Assembly: GCA_000018565.1 (NCBI GenBank)
Contig: CP000875.1
Location: 945,199-1,009,198 of the forward strand
Length of the DNA: 64,000 nt
Direction of reading: 5' to 3'
Source: Herpetosiphon aurantiacus DSM 785
GTDB taxonomy: Bacteria > Chloroflexota > Chloroflexia > Chloroflexales > Herpetosiphonaceae
Part shown: one piece after another, positions 61,717-64,000 of the stretch
How positions within the stretch are numbered: the stretch's first letter is position 1
How the letters are laid out: each line of letters opens with the position of its first letter
Notes under the pieces: generated by a model
What the model saw: the letters and a program-made list of their open reading frames with translations, nothing else
Told to the model about the DNA's origin: nothing
Databases searched by the model: none
Translations under genes and position numbers: made by a program

Positions 61717-62631
61717 ATGCCAAATCCGTCTGAAACTGATGTAGCCTTGACGGTGATCAAACGTTTGCGCTGGCTGTGGCTTGGCTCGGCCTTGGTTTTA
61801 TTGGTCGGTGTGGGCTTTTTATTGTGGGTTGGCACGGCCAAACAGCCATTTTCATTAGCAGTGGTATTGTTATTTGCCGCTTGGTCGCTGATTTGGCTGT
61901 TGTTGAGTGCTTGGCTCTATCGTCAAATTGCCCAACATCTGAATCGCACGATCTTGCCTGTGGTGCGCGATCATCCTTTGTTGAACGAGCAAATTAGCCA
62001 AGCCAAAGCGGCCTTGTTGGCGGCGCAAGATCAATATTCTTCCCATACCGCCCAGTTGATCGACTCGATTTTGCCCTTGGGTGTGCAGTTGGTTAGCGAA
62101 GATGATGTTGAGCATTTGTTTCATACGATCGTAACGACCGCCAAACAACTGGCCTCAGCAGATGCTTGTACCTTGTATTTGCGCACCTCAACCCAAACCC
62201 TGCGTCCAGTTACCATGCAAACTGATTCGTTGAAGATTAATTTGAGTGCTTTCGATCAGCAATTGCCAATTCCGGCTTTGGCGTTGTACGATAATCAAGG
62301 CCAGCCGATTGTGCGCACCATTACTGCGGCCACGGTGCATCGCGGGGTTTCGCATAACGTGATCGATGTCTATGGCAGCGATTCATATGATTTTTCTGGC
62401 CCGCAAGCCTTTGATATGGCCATGAACTATCATTCAATGTCGTTGCTGACTGTGCCGCTGAAAGATAGCACGACTGAGGTGATCGGCGTTTTGCAATTGA
62501 TCAACTGTATTGATCGAGCGCAACATACAATTGTGCCATTCAGCCCTGAAGTGCAGCAAAAAGTTGAAGTGTTGGCTAGCCTTGTCGCCGCCGCCTTGGT
62601 GGTCAATGATAAGCAATTACCCGATGTTTAG
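61717..62631 (+). CDS. Membrane-anchored GAF domain protein
   Basis: 304 aa. Two N-terminal helices (about 20-40 and 47-70), a coiled linker (85-115), and a GAF domain (about 125-300) with ADACTLYLR, MSLLTVPLKDSTTEVIGVLQLIN and a closing helix. There is no kinase, cyclase or HD output domain, although related GAF proteins with the VLQLINC segment usually precede such outputs. It may be a receptor that works with a separate partner. Function unknown. Confidence 0.75.
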   Translation: MPNPSETDVALTVIKRLRWLWLGSALVLLVGVGFLLWVGTAKQPFSLAVVLLFAAWSLIWLLLSAWLYRQIAQHLNRTILPVVRDHPLLNEQISQAKAALLAAQDQYSSHTAQLIDSILPLGVQLVSEDDVEHLFHTIVTTAKQLASADACTLYLRTSTQTLRPVTMQTDSLKINLSAFDQQLPIPALALYDNQGQPIVRTITAATVHRGVSHNVIDVYGSDSYDFSGPQAFDMAMNYHSMSLLTVPLKDSTTEVIGVLQLINCIDRAQHTIVPFSPEVQQKVEVLASLVAAALVVNDKQLPDV

Positions 62632-62706
62632 CGCAAAGAACATAGCCCATAGTAGTTGGTGCGCAGTTATTGGCGATTGGAGATTGGCCGGATTCAATGA
62701 GTGTAC

Positions 62707-62761
62707 GCTATCGACTATCGGAATATGTTGAGGTGGCTGATTAATTCCGATAGTCGATAGC
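62707..62761. terminator. Convergent hairpin with 18-bp perfect arms
   Basis: GCTATCGACTATCGGAAT and ATTCCGATAGTCGATAGC around a 19-base loop between convergent genes. An ACGAAG-type repeat (TTCGTGTCCTTCGTGG) follows at 62781. Confidence 0.65.
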
Positions 62762-62818
62762 CTATATATCCTTCGTGCGCTTCGTGTCCTTCGTGGATCA
62801 AAATTTATGTTCTAGGAT

Positions 62819-64000
62819 CTATGTTCTTGCTTGATCCCAGTGCAGCCACTTAATGTCAATCGGCTGTTGACCTAAGCCACATGCTTGAATCCGTTGTGGT
62901 TGGTTGGGCAAGAGATCAAGCAGATTATCGCTCCAATTGATTTCAGCCTCCGTTTGTAGCCAAACCCCTTTGGCTGGGTGTTGGCTGCTAATTTCTAGCC
63001 AATCGTCGGCCATGCGGGTGACGCTAATTTGGGGATCATAGGCTGGGAGATATTTGAATGGCTCGGGCCATGCGCTGGCTCTTGCCACAACCACACCATC
63101 AACCAGCACTTGCATGCCAACTACGCTTTGTTCGGGCAAGTTTAGGTTTGGGCTGGGAATTGGGTTGGCTTGATTGGCGGCTAATTCATATTCAATGTTT
63201 TGCTCAAAAAGTAATCTGCCATGCAAATCGTAGCCAGTCAATTGAATCGTTGCTGATTTTGATTCAATTGTGCCATTGACCACCCAAGCCTCGATTGTTG
63301 CGCCATTGCGCTGTAATCCGGCGCTGATGGGGGCTAGCTCGCGGCCAATGCTATAGATGGCGGGTTTTTTGCGCAAAGCTGAATCGATAATGGCCCAGCT
63401 AATCACTGGCCAACAATCGTTAAGTTGCCACACTAAAGCGCCTGCCACTGCATAACGGCCTGCGCCACCCCAACGTCGCCTCCAGCCACGATAGGCTGCC
63501 GCCAAAGCCTCGGCCTGCATCAATTGGGTGGCATACACATACGATTCGAGGGTGTTTTCAAATCGTAAGGTATCGTTGAGATACACCGCCAAACGGCGTG
63601 CGCCACCCTCCGATTTGTTGTGGTGCTCGACCGTGCGGCTTTGGGGATAGCGCTCGTGCTCAGGAATGACGCTCAGCAAGGTTGGCAACGCTGCGCACGA
63701 TTCCATGCCAAACTCGCTGACAAAACGCCCTTCGTACTTGGGGTAATCTTGGTAGGGAGCCATCGCGCTATGCCAAACATCCCAGGTATGGCGGTCGCCA
63801 CGGGTTTTATCATAGACATCGGCTCCGCCATACGGGCTGCCAGGCCAATAAATTGTGGTCGGATCGTAACTGGCACAGACCTTGGGCAACAAGCGTTCGT
63901 AAATTTCGCGGGCCGGAAAGCTGGTTTTGGTAAAATCGCCTTGGAAACTGTGATCATAGGCGTTGAAGGTTTGGGCAATTTGGTAATCTTCGTTGTTGCC
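62819..64000 (-). CDS. Beta-mannosidase-type GH2 glycosidase, 5' end beyond the window
   Basis: The frame is open to base 64000, giving 393 residues of the C-terminal half; the N-terminal jelly-roll and part of the TIM barrel lie outside. It begins at the GNNE motif whose Glu is the acid/base, and FVSEFGMES holds the nucleophile Glu. WQLNDCWPVISWAIID and the trailing immunoglobulin-like domain are those of GH2 beta-mannosidases. It releases terminal beta-mannose residues from glycans. No signal can be assessed. Confidence 0.9.
   Translation of the reverse strand, partial: GNNEDYQIAQTFNAYDHSFQGDFTKTSFPAREIYERLLPKVCASYDPTTIYWPGSPYGGADVYDKTRGDRHTWDVWHSAMAPYQDYPKYEGRFVSEFGMESCAALPTLLSVIPEHERYPQSRTVEHHNKSEGGARRLAVYLNDTLRFENTLESYVYATQLMQAEALAAAYRGWRRRWGGAGRYAVAGALVWQLNDCWPVISWAIIDSALRKKPAIYSIGRELAPISAGLQRNGATIEAWVVNGTIESKSATIQLTGYDLHGRLLFEQNIEYELAANQANPIPSPNLNLPEQSVVGMQVLVDGVVVARASAWPEPFKYLPAYDPQISVTRMADDWLEISSQHPAKGVWLQTEAEINWSDNLLDLLPNQPQRIQACGLGQQPIDIKWLHWDQART

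Noticed and set aside
1-64000. tRNA or rRNA genes
   Set aside because: No cloverleaf with a T-loop GTTCRA context was found in the intergenic regions inspected by eye.

Overview
The window looks like chromosome of a Chloroflexota bacterium close to Herpetosiphon. This is an inference from the overall style of the genes (DUF1385, DUF4388 plus small GTPase, DUF1152, GAF-rich kinase, large secreted LamG and ricin-lectin proteins), from frequent GTG/TTG starts, and from several extended -10 promoters. No rRNA or tRNA gene was seen, so the taxonomy is not proved.

Positions 1-30939 are mostly ordinary chromosome. Plus-strand genes include a DUF697-like protein, murA (with Asp in place of the catalytic-loop Cys), an NtrC-type regulator, mnmA, DUF1385, DUF4388 with a Ras-like GTPase, and DUF1152. 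A minus-strand block carries mazG, a parvulin foldase lipoprotein, glyA, a four-GAF hybrid histidine kinase, an enoyl-CoA hydratase, a zinc-ribbon/proline-repeat protein, plsX and a DUF2330 protein. A 1311-bp IS4-family element (11978-13288, 16-bp inverted repeats, 10-bp target duplication) sits inside one of five copies of a GC-rich palindromic intergenic repeat. Three tandem four-helix membrane proteins beginning MYLAP follow, with a duplicated 65-bp promoter region.

Positions 33635-44193 (minus strand) hold a complete minimal enediyne polyketide cassette in the order UnbL (DUF1702), UnbV, UnbU, PksE (KS-AT-ACP-KR-DH-PPTase, 1908 aa) and a TebC-type thioesterase. A histidine-rich membrane protein follows as last gene. 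Start/stop overlaps join UnbL-UnbV and UnbU-PksE; the other junctions are gaps of 2-20 nt. The expected core product is a linear polyene released by the thioesterase, the precursor of an enediyne core. None of the usual further enediyne maturation or resistance genes is recognisable beside it.

Positions 45154-58594 (plus strand) hold a divergent second locus with paralogues of UnbV and UnbU but no PKS. It continues with two paralogous AraC-type regulators, a cysteine-dioxygenase-like cupin, a beta-propeller protein, an SRPBCC protein, a HEAT-repeat protein with a calcium-loop tail, an MFS transporter, a Clp ATPase lacking the M domain and with an altered second Walker B motif, and a CcdA/DsbD-like membrane protein. 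An approximate 52-bp direct repeat, one copy being the gpmI terminator, brackets this roughly 15-kb block and suggests it arrived as a unit. It is the best candidate here for an undescribed system, possibly working with the enediyne operon next to it.

The right end returns to core genes: gpmI, a membrane GAF protein and a partial GH2 beta-mannosidase cut by the window edge.
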